Below are positions 1 through 8,674 of a stretch of DNA of 46,637 nt, piece by piece. The notes below the pieces were generated by a model, which saw only the letters and a program-made list of their open reading frames with translations, was not told where the DNA came from and did not search any database. Position numbers and translations under genes: made by a program. The DNA is taken from the NCBI GenBank assembly GCA_002401775.2, contig NVUB02000097.1:1-46637 (forward strand). The letters are read 5' to 3'. Position 1 is the first letter of the stretch. Every line of letters begins with the position of its first letter. Source of the DNA: Ectothiorhodospiraceae bacterium. Lineage in GTDB: Bacteria; Pseudomonadota; Gammaproteobacteria; SZUA-152.

Positions 1-802
<802 letters not shown>

Positions 803-895
803 TCACTCACTCGGTTAATGACGACAACATTCACTAAAACACCTCAAAATATTCTATAAATTCGCAAAAAACACCACAACTCGCCGGTGGTTCAA

Positions 896-1762
896 TTATT
901 CAATATTCTGAATTTGCTCGCGCATTTGCTCAATGAGTACCTTTAATTCCACCGAAACGCTGGTGGTATCGGTATGGACAGATTTAGACCCCAACGTATT
1001 GGCTTCACGATTCAATTCTTGCATTAAAAAATCCAAACGGCGCCCTACGGGCTCATTTTGTTCCAATACGCGGAAAACTTCGTCAATATGGGCCTTAAGA
1101 CGCTCGATCTCTTCATCAACATCGGCTTTGTTGGCCAATATTACAATTTCTTGCTCTACGCGTGCCGGATCCAGTTCTCCCTGAATCTCTGCCAGACGTT
1201 TTTCCAATCGGTCGCGCATTGCCTGCTGTATTTCTGGCAAACGCTCTTCCACAATTTTAATCTGAGCACGAATAGACTCACACCGCGCCACAATCACCGC
1301 TTTGAGTTTTTCACCCTCACGGGCACGTGTTTCCAGCAATTCATCCAAGGCCCTGTCCAGCAAAGCCAGCGTATCTGTCGCCATCTGCTCGGTACTCGCT
1401 TCTGGCGCTTTGAGTACCCCCGGCCAGCGCAGCACCTCAATCGCACTCACCGGTGCGGCGTTATAAAGCAGTTGGTCAATCTCACGCGTGGCATGTGCCA
1501 CTTTGTCCGCTAAGGCCTTGTCAACCACCAGGGGCTGATCATCTGATGCCTGCGCCTGAACCCGTAATGTTGCGTCAATTTTGCCGCGCTTTACCCGCTT
1601 GGCAACATACTCACGTATTTTCGACTCCAAAAACCGAACATCCTCTGGCAGACGTAAACTCACTTCAGAAAATCGGTGATTGACCGATCTTAACTCCCAG
1701 ACGAGGTGTCCATTTTCAGTGTCACCTTCCTGGCGGGAAAAGGCTGTCATGCTGCGTATCAT
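896..1762 (-). CDS. yicC: YicC family endoribonuclease-like protein
   Basis: Encodes a 288-residue YicC family protein, matching the E. coli length of about 287. YicC members are reported to act as endoribonucleases affecting RNA turnover. The family hallmarks are visible: the N-terminal MIRSMTAFSR, then WELRSVNHRFSEVSLRLPE, and a C-terminal block with GRRLDFLMQELNREANTLGSKS. The start at 1762 was chosen because a GGAG lies 9 bases upstream and the family begins with this MIRSMTAF motif; the frame remains open further upstream to 1822 but adds a non-conserved leader. It is divergent from the kinase gene, leaving 116 bases for both promoters. Residues 170-230 are highly charged and predicted helical. 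Confidence 0.95.
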   Translation of the reverse strand: MIRSMTAFSRQEGDTENGHLVWELRSVNHRFSEVSLRLPEDVRFLESKIREYVAKRVKRGKIDATLRVQAQASDDQPLVVDKALADKVAHATREIDQLLYNAAPVSAIEVLRWPGVLKAPEASTEQMATDTLALLDRALDELLETRAREGEKLKAVIVARCESIRAQIKIVEERLPEIQQAMRDRLEKRLAEIQGELDPARVEQEIVILANKADVDEEIERLKAHIDEVFRVLEQNEPVGRRLDFLMQELNREANTLGSKSVHTDTTSVSVELKVLIEQMREQIQNIE

Positions 1763-1878
1763 TGTGACCACTCCGGCGCTGAAGCGCCCGTAATGAAGAA
1801 GACCGCAGTTTACCCCCAACACGGCCTCGGAAATAGTGCCCCGTATATAGAACGATCAAAAACCAGAAATACCTTATT

Positions 1879-2808
1879 ATGAGCCAATCTGAACTCGCCC
1901 TTCCCGCTGGAACTGAACTCGAGCATTATCGTATCGACAGTACGCTGAGCGCCGGTGGTTTTGGCATTGTCTATCTTGCAACAGACCTCAATGTTAACCA
2001 GCAAATTGTCATCAAGGAGTACATGCCTAACAAGCTGGCACAACGATTACCGGATGGTTTCGTTATGCCTCAAGGTGAGCAACAGCAAGAGCACCACAAT
2101 GAAGGAATGCGTTTGTTTCTCCAGGAAGCCGCCGCTCTCATTAAGTTAAAACACCCTAATATTGTCCGCGTCCTGAATTTTTTTCGCGCCAATGGCACGG
2201 TATACATGGTGATGGAATACCGCCCCGGTAAAAATTTACAACGCTACATCAAAAATCGCGGTGGCAATCTTAGCGAAAATTTTTTACGCACTATTTTCCC
2301 GCCTCTGCTGGAAGGCTTACGTGTGGTTCATGAAACCGGATTTCTGCACCTCGACATCAAACCGGGAAATATCCACTTATGTCCCGGCGGCGTACCCTTG
2401 CTGCTGGACTTTGGGGCCGTACACCCCCGAAATACCAGTCGAAAAATGCAAATATCGCAGGTTGTCACCGCTGGATTTTCGCCGACGGAACAATACAATC
2501 TTGGGGGTTACATCGGCCCATGGACCGACATTTACGCCATAGGTGCCACTATGCGTTCCTGTATTGAAGGTGTTGCCCCTGTGTCCGCCAAATCCCGACA
2601 CGAAAAAGATACCTTACCCCCGGCAACAACCGCCTTTAAACGCCGCTACTCCACCAGTCTGTTACAAGCACTAGATTGGGCTATGGAAATTGATCCACTA
2701 CTCAGACCTCAAACCGTCGACGAATTTATTGAGGCCATGAACAAAAAAAACGATGACAATAACGATCTCATCGGTAAACTCATCCACACATTAACCAAGC
2801 CGCTCTAA
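1879..2808 (+). CDS. Hanks-type serine/threonine protein kinase
   Basis: A 309-residue soluble eukaryotic-like protein kinase that transfers phosphate from ATP to Ser/Thr of unknown substrates. Visible motifs: glycine-rich loop SAGGFGIVY near residues 24-32, the ATP-anchoring lysine in VIKEYMP (K46), catalytic loop HLDIKPGN (157-164, Asp159), metal-binding DFG (177-179), an activation segment with GFSPTEQY, and TDIYAIG of subdomain IX. There is no transmembrane helix and no extracellular sensor domain, unlike PknB types. The stop is one base from the ATG of a PP2C phosphatase, so the two are almost certainly co-translated as an antagonistic pair. Such pairs occur in type VI secretion loci (PpkA/PppA), but no secretion genes lie here. 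Target is unknown; neighbours gmk and yicC give no decisive hint. Confidence 0.93.
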   Translation: MSQSELALPAGTELEHYRIDSTLSAGGFGIVYLATDLNVNQQIVIKEYMPNKLAQRLPDGFVMPQGEQQQEHHNEGMRLFLQEAAALIKLKHPNIVRVLNFFRANGTVYMVMEYRPGKNLQRYIKNRGGNLSENFLRTIFPPLLEGLRVVHETGFLHLDIKPGNIHLCPGGVPLLLDFGAVHPRNTSRKMQISQVVTAGFSPTEQYNLGGYIGPWTDIYAIGATMRSCIEGVAPVSAKSRHEKDTLPPATTAFKRRYSTSLLQALDWAMEIDPLLRPQTVDEFIEAMNKKNDDNNDLIGKLIHTLTKPL

Positions 2809-2809
2809 G

Positions 2810-3649
2810 ATGAAATATCAGATTGGCAAAACATCCCGTTTAGGTAATCGCGTCGTCAACGAAGACCGCATCGGCATTGCTGAGCATGGTGATGCCATTT
2901 TGCTGGTACTTGCCGATGGCATGGGGGGGTATCGTGGTGGTCAAATTGCTTCCAAGGCGCTCGTTAACCGAATGCTGCGCCAGTTTAAACGTAGCAAACT
3001 ACCCGCCGACAACCCCAGCGCTTTCCTAAAAGATTTAATTGCAGATGCACACCTCGCGATATTACGCGCTGGCGGCGAGCAATACCCGCCCATCGAACCC
3101 CGAACGACCTGTGTGGTCTGTCTTATTCAAAATGGTCAGGCTTGTTGGGCCCATGTGGGTGATAGCCGTTTATATTTATTTCGTGGCGGAAAACCTTTCA
3201 TTCGCACCATCGACCATTCCAAAATAGAAGAACTGCGCCGCAAGGGAAAATTGACGGAAGAGGAAATGATTAACCACCCTCAACGTCATCTTGTCACACG
3301 CTGTGTCGGCTACCAGAAACACCCCCCAATACCCACAATCAGTGAATGTATTCCGCTTGAAAAATACGATATGTTGTTGCTTTGCAGTGATGGCCTCTGG
3401 GGGCCCATTGCCGAAGACAACATGTCCGACACTCTGACTCAACACTCACTCGCTCAAGCGGTTGAACGCATGGCCTATCAAGCGGAGTTTCGCAGTTATC
3501 CAGAAGCTGACAACATTAGTGTCATCACCTTCCGCTGGATTTCAAACGAAAAAAATACCCTGGGTGACGGTCAAACATCCGTAGAAAAGGACGAACTTAC
3601 AGATACGCTTAACGCGCTGGATAACACCATGGGTAAGCTGCGCCCCTGA
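2810..3649 (+). CDS. PP2C-type protein serine/threonine phosphatase
   Basis: A 279-residue metal-dependent phosphatase that removes phosphate from Ser/Thr, most likely countering the kinase encoded just upstream. All PPM-family metal-binding motifs are present: NEDR with Asp19, LADGMGG (Asp36-Gly37), AHVGDSRLYLF (Gly117-Asp118), LLCSDGLWG (Asp194-Gly195) and a terminal DNISVITF (Asp234-Asn235). It is cytoplasmic, with no membrane segment. The start codon is one base after the kinase stop and has no good ribosome-binding site, which suggests translational coupling. The C-terminal ~35 residues beyond the catalytic core are polar and probably flexible. It converges with radC; the 64 bases between show only a weak hairpin. 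Confidence 0.94.
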   Translation: MKYQIGKTSRLGNRVVNEDRIGIAEHGDAILLVLADGMGGYRGGQIASKALVNRMLRQFKRSKLPADNPSAFLKDLIADAHLAILRAGGEQYPPIEPRTTCVVCLIQNGQACWAHVGDSRLYLFRGGKPFIRTIDHSKIEELRRKGKLTEEEMINHPQRHLVTRCVGYQKHPPIPTISECIPLEKYDMLLLCSDGLWGPIAEDNMSDTLTQHSLAQAVERMAYQAEFRSYPEADNISVITFRWISNEKNTLGDGQTSVEKDELTDTLNALDNTMGKLRP

Positions 3650-3713
3650 GAATACGATCGGCCTATTTTGGGCCTATTAAAGATCTGCGCACACTCAAGG
3701 AACCGATAACAAG

Positions 3714-4388
3714 CTACATCAATCCTCGTTCCGCAAACGATACCGTGACCCCATCTCCAACCACAACATGATCCAGCACACGCACATCAATTAATGACAA
3801 TGCCTCACCAAGCCGCTTGGTAATATGCCGATCAGCTGCGCTCGGTTCGGCTATACCGGAAGGATGATTATGTGCAAAAATAACCGCTGCCGCATTATGC
3901 ACCAGGGCATTTTTTACCACTTCACGAGGATGAACACTGGCGCCGTTAATGGTGCCACGAAATAGTTCTTCAAATTGAATCACCCTGTGGCGGTTATCGA
4001 GGTACAGGCAAGAAAACACTTCATAGGAATAATCTCTTAATCGTGCCGTCAGAAAGTCTCGTGTATGCTGAGGATTTTCCATCACACAACCCCGTAGCAG
4101 GGTTTCTGAAAAATGACGGCGCGTCATTTCCAGGGTGGCCTGTAATTGCGTAAATTTTGCTTTGCCTAAACCTGGCCCCTCGCAAAATGTTTCCTCATTG
4201 GCTTTTAACAGGCTTCTCAAACTGCCAAACCGGTTTAATAAATCACGCGCCAAATCCACCGCTGTTTTACCGGGAACACCCGTCCGTAAAAATATTGCCA
4301 GTAATTCGGCATCTGATAATGCTGCCGCACCACGCATCAACAGCTTTTCCCGGGGCCGCTCTTCTGTAGGCCAGTCAGTAATTGGCAT
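3714..4388 (-). CDS. radC: RadC family JAB/MPN domain protein
   Basis: A 224-residue RadC-like protein. The family was once linked to DNA repair, but its biochemical role remains unsettled; the fold is that of JAMM metalloproteases. The canonical start [17 protein letters not shown] is present at 4388, with AAGGA seven to eight bases upstream; an upstream GTG in frame at 4412 lacks such a site. A helix-hairpin-helix-like segment ([10 protein letters not shown], about residues 69-78) precedes the JAMM motif, HNHPSG at about 173-178 with the metal-site Asp near 186. It is divergent from coaBC, a pairing common in gammaproteobacteria. Confidence 0.95.
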   Translation of the reverse strand: MPITDWPTEERPREKLLMRGAAALSDAELLAIFLRTGVPGKTAVDLARDLLNRFGSLRSLLKANEETFCEGPGLGKAKFTQLQATLEMTRRHFSETLLRGCVMENPQHTRDFLTARLRDYSYEVFSCLYLDNRHRVIQFEELFRGTINGASVHPREVVKNALVHNAAAVIFAHNHPSGIAEPSAADRHITKRLGEALSLIDVRVLDHVVVGDGVTVSFAERGLM

Positions 4389-4493
4389 ATCCACATCCTT
4401 GTGTTTTATCACTCATTCATTAAATCAGTTAAACTAACGGCTTCAACACCATAAAATAACCGTTAAGCACACTGGGCAATACCACAGAAGACT

Positions 4494-5699
4494 ATGCAAA
4501 TGATCAACCTCAGCAACAAACAAATCATACTCGGCGTTAGTGGCTCCATCGCGGCCTATAAGTCCGCCGAATTGCTGCGCCGTTTAAAAGAGGCTGGCGC
4601 AAACGTCCGCGTAGTACTCACCACTGGAGGTGCCGAGTTCGTCACTGCACTGACCTTTCAAGCCCTGTCTGGAAATCCAGTACATAGCGAATTACTGGAT
4701 ACCAAAGCCGAAGCTGCTATGGGTCATATTGAACTTGCTCGATGGGCTGATTGTGTCATTGTTGCCCCTGCTAGTGCAAATTTCATTGCACGGCTCGCAC
4801 AAGGGGAGACTGGTGATTTACTCAGTACATTGTGCCTCGCCACCGCTGCCCCCGTAGCCATTGCTCCTGCCATGAATCAACAAATGTGGGCCAATGCTGC
4901 CACCCAAAAAAATATACGCTTGCTTGATGAAAATGGCGTACTGCAATTTGGGCCGGGTGAAGGTAACCAAGCCTGCGGTGATATTGGCCCAGGTCGGATG
5001 CTGGAAGCAGAACAGATTGCTCAGTTAACGGCAGATATCTTTCACACCGGCTCTCTCGCTGGCCGCACCCTGCTCATCACTGCCGGCCCCACACAGGAAG
5101 CCATTGATCCTGTACGTTTCCTCAGTAATCGAAGCTCTGGGAAAATGGGTTATGCCATTGCCCAAGCAGCAGCTGAAGCCGGTGCTATCGTCACTTTAGT
5201 CAGTGGCCCCACTGCATTAAACACGCCACCGCATGTGGATCGTATTAACGTCCGAAGCGCACAGCAAATGCACGATGCGGTAATGCAACATGCTGACAAA
5301 TGCGATATTTTCATCAGCACCGCCGCCGTCGCCGATTATCGGCCTGTGCACACTGCCGATCAGAAAATCAAAAAAACCCAGAACACCATCACTCTTGAAC
5401 TACAGAAAAACCCTGATATTCTCACCGACGTCGCACACTTGGAAAATGCCCCCTTTACAGTGGGCTTCGCCGCCGAAACTGAAAATCTGGAACAACATGC
5501 CCGAGAAAAACTACAACGAAAAAAACTGAACATGATCGCCGCAAATTTAGTGGGGGAAGGATTGGCTTTTGAAAATGATGAAAATGCTTTATTGGTCCTT
5601 ACCGCGAACACCAAACAACAACTGACGCTCACCAGTAAATTTGCGCTTGGACGGGAGTTAATTGAGGTCATTGCCAGGCATTATCAGGCCGCCTCATAA
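4494..5699 (+). CDS. coaBC: bifunctional phosphopantothenoylcysteine decarboxylase / phosphopantothenate-cysteine ligase
   Basis: Catalyses two consecutive steps of coenzyme A synthesis: CTP-dependent joining of 4'-phosphopantothenate to cysteine (CoaB) and decarboxylation to 4'-phosphopantetheine (CoaC, FMN enzyme). The 401-residue product has the CoaC half first: VSGSIAAYKS flavin-binding start, catalytic His78 in HIELARWAD, PAMNQQMW (126-132), and ACGDIGPGRM with Cys161. The CoaB half starts near residue 190 with ITAGPTQEAIDPVRFLSN and includes the conserved KIKK at 291-294. Two in-frame ATGs (4494, 4500) are possible; neither has a strong ribosome-binding site. In many relatives dut follows, but here a ~700-bp gene-free stretch follows instead. 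Confidence 0.97.
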   Translation: MQMINLSNKQIILGVSGSIAAYKSAELLRRLKEAGANVRVVLTTGGAEFVTALTFQALSGNPVHSELLDTKAEAAMGHIELARWADCVIVAPASANFIARLAQGETGDLLSTLCLATAAPVAIAPAMNQQMWANAATQKNIRLLDENGVLQFGPGEGNQACGDIGPGRMLEAEQIAQLTADIFHTGSLAGRTLLITAGPTQEAIDPVRFLSNRSSGKMGYAIAQAAAEAGAIVTLVSGPTALNTPPHVDRINVRSAQQMHDAVMQHADKCDIFISTAAVADYRPVHTADQKIKKTQNTITLELQKNPDILTDVAHLENAPFTVGFAAETENLEQHAREKLQRKKLNMIAANLVGEGLAFENDENALLVLTANTKQQLTLTSKFALGRELIEVIARHYQAAS

Positions 5700-5911
5700 A
5701 CCGGGTTACTGATTGTGAACATTTTCTACCGAAATATAACCATCCTGCCTTTTAAACGTTTTATGTTTAAAATTTACTTTTGTTGATACTCTCGCAAAGC
5801 CGCTTCGCAAAAAAATGAATAGAAAACCCTTTGCCTTCGGTTAATAGTGCTGAGGACTAAGATCTACGTTAACGCTGAATTCTCGATTTCCACCTTATAC
5901 CCAATTTTCAC

Positions 5912-5978
5912 CTTATAAGAGTGGCTTTAGCCACGATAGTAGGTGGTATACCTTCGCCGCTGAAGCCGCTCCTACCAC
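5912..5978. repeat. REPIN-like inverted pair of REP sequences (degenerate copy)
   Basis: The left arm contains GAGTGGCTTTAGCCACGA and the right arm, read on the minus strand, GTAGGAGCGGCTTCAGCGGCGA. Both match the general form gta-gga-gcggcttta-gccgcga typical of REP elements in Pseudomonas and related bacteria. The arms face each other across about 18 bases. A second, better preserved pair lies at 8433-8500. Each arm also has its own small internal hairpin. Confidence 0.7.
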
Positions 5979-6099
5979 TCACCGCACGACTGTAGAAAAT
6001 CACGCAGCTTCACAATATAACTGACGAAACCGATGTGCCGTCTTAAGGAGGTTGTTTACCCTAACGTTGCATAAAATAACACACTTTGAACGTGCCTCA

Positions 6100-6220
6100 G
6101 AAGTGGTGTAGTTGCTTATGATTTGAGGCCGTCAGCGACATGGATGTCGCTGACGAGCTTACAGGGATTCATTGACTAAGGAGTACGCGCGCCTCAAATC
6201 ATAAGTGACTGCACCACTTC
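6100..6220. mobile_element. MITE-like element with 30-bp terminal inverted repeats
   Basis: Bases 6100-6129 and the reverse complement of 6191-6220 are identical at 27 of 30 positions (both contain CTTATGATTTGAGGC). Inside lies a perfect 11-bp stem GTCAGCGACAT/ATGTCGCTGAC with a 2-base loop (6131-6154), followed by GAGCTTACAGGGATTCATT. There is no coding capacity. A clear target-site duplication is not visible at the edges. This has the architecture of a miniature inverted-repeat element mobilised in trans; a folded regulatory RNA is the alternative. Confidence 0.6.
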
Positions 6221-6396
6221 CCTAAACTTTGGCACACTATCAGACCGAAAGTTAACATGCTTCTGGACCTCACCAAAAATGTATTCTAGAAACAGACCAA
6301 TAATGACCGCCTTATGCTTTATTAGTAGTCTATTTATCACTTTTCACATTTAATTTATGCAACTGGTAAGGTTTACTCAGCACTTAACACTTAACA

Positions 6397-7287
6397 CTAG
6401 CGTCCGTTTTTCAAAGCGGTTGATTCATTTTCACCAAGCCCCGCTGCCAAATCGGCATACCGTAATACCACCCCTAACTCCTCAAGCATCTTGCCATTAT
6501 CAATCCTGCGCGACTCTTTCAGGTATGAAAGCATCCCCGCGCTCATCACTTTTTCTGCCTCTTCCAAACTGACTTCGGGCGGTTGCGGTAAATCAAAAAC
6601 CTGGGCAATATCTTTAAAGTATCGCGACATGGTGGAGGGTTGCCCATCGGAGATATTATACACTTCACCTACCCTGCCACGTTCAATCGCGGCGATACAA
6701 ACCTGCGCTAGATCATCCTGGTGTATGCGATTTGTGAACGGTGAATCAGCCTCGTGCAAAATTGGCGTCCCTTTTTTAATGCTTTCTATGGGTAAGCGAC
6801 CCGCCCCGTAGATTCCACCCACGCGCAAAAGAACCATTGGTACTCCGGTACGCTCCGACCATTTTTGGACTGCCTGCTCAGCGTCGAGGCGACGTAAACC
6901 CCTCGACGTTTGAGGATTCGCTTTATGCGCTTCCGTTATCCAGTCACCCTGGCAATTACCGTACACTGCGGTGGTACTGAGTAATACGATTTTTTCGGGT
7001 AAAGCATTCGAGGCAATGGCTGCCAAAAACTGCCTAATCAACGGATCAGTGTCGCCTTCATTAGGCGGTGGGGCCAAGTACAGAACAACGCTCTTTTTAA
7101 GTGGCAATGCGGGCCGGTTTTTTTTCCTATCCAAATCCATTTGGTAAGCGTCCACGCCCGCTTGTTTGAGTCGGATTATGCTTGCAGAACTCCGTACCAG
7201 CCCGGTCACGGACCACGCTTTCTTTCCGCACAATCCTGCAACGCGTTCACCGATATCGCCACACCCGACAATTAATATATTTTTCAC
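6397..7287 (-). CDS. NAD-dependent epimerase/dehydratase family protein (YeeZ-like)
   Basis: A 296-residue Rossmann-fold protein of the extended SDR superfamily, closest in style to the YeeZ/YlbE group of unknown substrate. The nucleotide-binding motif GCGDIGERVA lies at residues 8-17, followed by LVRSS at the end of the second strand; STTAVYGN and LLRVGGIYGAGR are conserved SDR landmarks. The classical YxxxK catalytic pair is not evident: the corresponding stretch reads RGLRRLDAEQA, as is common in this atypical subgroup, so catalysis by the usual mechanism is doubtful. The start is GTG at 7287 with GAGG about 12 bases upstream, chosen because the Rossmann strand begins immediately. It is divergent from the 2Fe-2S reductase gene. 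Confidence 0.88.
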   Translation of the reverse strand: MKNILIVGCGDIGERVAGLCGKKAWSVTGLVRSSASIIRLKQAGVDAYQMDLDRKKNRPALPLKKSVVLYLAPPPNEGDTDPLIRQFLAAIASNALPEKIVLLSTTAVYGNCQGDWITEAHKANPQTSRGLRRLDAEQAVQKWSERTGVPMVLLRVGGIYGAGRLPIESIKKGTPILHEADSPFTNRIHQDDLAQVCIAAIERGRVGEVYNISDGQPSTMSRYFKDIAQVFDLPQPPEVSLEEAEKVMSAGMLSYLKESRRIDNGKMLEELGVVLRYADLAAGLGENESTALKNGR

Positions 7288-7350
7288 AGGTGGTTTACAC
7301 CTCGTCTTTCCCGCATAATTGGCGACCTTTTAGCCTAATTTGGAATATCC

Positions 7351-8391
7351 ATGAGTTTTACCGTTCGCATCGAGCCCAGTGGCCATACCTTTGACGTCGA
7401 ATCCAATGAATCCGTTCTGGATGCGGCCCTGCGCCATGGTTATTCTTTTCCTTACGGTTGCCGCGGCGGCGGCTGTGGTGCCTGTAAGGGAAAAGTGCTC
7501 AATGGGACGGTGGATTATGGCACGAATCTTCCCCCCGCCCTCAGTGAAGAAGATGTTTCACGAGGCTTGGCATTATTTTGTCAGGCACGTCCATCCTCTG
7601 ACTTGAGCGTTGAAATCAAGGAAGTTGGCGAGTCGGACAATCTGGAGATTAAAACGCTGCCCACTAAGGTGCAAAAAAAGGAATTCCTGTCCCACGATGT
7701 TGTGCGTCTGTATCTGAAATTACCTGAAATCGAGCGCATGCAGTTCCGTGCAGGGCAATATATTGACATCCTATTACCTGACGGGCGAAAACGTAGCTTT
7801 TCCCTTGCCAATGCACCCCATGACGATGCACTCATTGAGCTGCACATTCGCCACGTCGATGGGGGAGATTTTACCGGTTATGTTATGGATGAGTTGCATG
7901 AAAAAGACATCCTCCGCATCGAAGGCCCGCACGGGAGTTTTTTCCTGCGTGAAGAAGCCAAGCGCCCCTTAATTTTTATGGCGGGCGGTACCGGCTTTGC
8001 GCCCATCAAAGGCATTATTGAACATGCCCTCGCTGAGGGTTTGAATCAGCCGATGTATTTATATTGGGGAGTACGAACAGAGAAAGACCTTTATCTGGCA
8101 GACCTTCCCGCTAAGTGGGCAAAACACCTGCCACATTTCCACTTTATACCGATCTTTTCAGAACAACCATCAGCAACCACACCTGCTTCAAACGCTCAAG
8201 CTATTCGCTCAGGGTATGTACACGATGCTGTGGTTAGCGACTTCCCCGAAGGACTGGAAAAATTCGACGTGTATGCCAGCGGCCCTCCGGTGATGGTACA
8301 CGCCGGTTTCGACGCCTTCAAAAAACACGGCCTTTTGGAAGATCGGTATTTTTCAGATGCCTTTGAATTTCAGACGCCGAAAGCAAAATAG
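7351..8391 (+). CDS. 2Fe-2S ferredoxin-like NAD(P)H-flavin oxidoreductase
   Basis: A 346-residue electron-transfer protein with three modules. A plant-type ferredoxin domain comes first, with Cys37, Cys42, Cys45 and Cys77 (YGCRGGGCGACKG, then FCQARP) to bind a 2Fe-2S cluster. An FAD-binding barrel follows, with RSFSLAN near residues 150-156 as the RxYS/T-type motif, then an NAD(P)-binding domain with MAGGTGFAPIKG. It belongs to the family annotated as CDP-6-deoxy-delta-3,4-glucoseen reductase or phenol hydroxylase reductase component. No partner oxygenase is encoded nearby, so the electron acceptor is unknown. GGA lies 8 bases before the ATG. Confidence 0.9.
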   Translation: MSFTVRIEPSGHTFDVESNESVLDAALRHGYSFPYGCRGGGCGACKGKVLNGTVDYGTNLPPALSEEDVSRGLALFCQARPSSDLSVEIKEVGESDNLEIKTLPTKVQKKEFLSHDVVRLYLKLPEIERMQFRAGQYIDILLPDGRKRSFSLANAPHDDALIELHIRHVDGGDFTGYVMDELHEKDILRIEGPHGSFFLREEAKRPLIFMAGGTGFAPIKGIIEHALAEGLNQPMYLYWGVRTEKDLYLADLPAKWAKHLPHFHFIPIFSEQPSATTPASNAQAIRSGYVHDAVVSDFPEGLEKFDVYASGPPVMVHAGFDAFKKHGLLEDRYFSDAFEFQTPKAK

Positions 8392-8432
8392 CAAATATTC
8401 TATACCACCCTATCGTCACTGGCAGAGTCTTT

Positions 8433-8500
8433 CTGTAAGAACGGCTTTAGCCGCGATAACGGGAATTTTACCACGCTCGCGGCAGAAGCCGTTCCTACAG
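8433..8500. repeat. REPIN-like inverted pair of REP sequences
   Basis: CTGTAAGAACGGCTTTAGCCGCGA (8433-8456, split here only by notation) and the reverse complement of 8477-8500 agree at 21 of 24 bases. Arms face each other across about 20 bases. It sits in the 283-bp gap (8392-8674) between two convergent genes, the reductase and hemY, where it may also act as an mRNA 3'-end stabiliser. Nothing else was recognised in that gap. Confidence 0.75.
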
Positions 8501-8674
8501 TTGTTCCTAAAATTAACCTAAAGTACGCAGTTGACAGCGTACCTCTCAAAGTCACTCACTGAAATGCTGAAATTAACGGCAGCTCTAGCATTTCACCCTG
8601 TCGGTGAACTCCGCTACGAGTCGAATTGTGCATTCTAGGATTAACGCTGGGCGAGTATTACGTAATCCAATAAA

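Larger units (their letters stand above)
5700..6396. other. 697-bp gene-free island with palindromic repeats
   Basis: No convincing protein gene in either strand. It holds a REPIN-like inverted pair (5912-5978) and a MITE-like element (6100-6220). The rest is AT-rich and unassigned. It lies between the convergent coaBC and the YeeZ-like gene, where no promoter is needed, consistent with accumulation of repeats. Confidence 0.7.

Noticed and set aside
3650-3713. GGCC...GGCC mini-hairpin between the PP2C gene and radC.
   Set aside because: Four-base stem only; not enough for a terminator call.
5750-5772. AT-rich inverted repeat TTTTAAAC/GTTTAAAA after coaBC considered as a terminator.
   Set aside because: The stem has almost no G-C pairs and no following T-run, so it is too weak to support.
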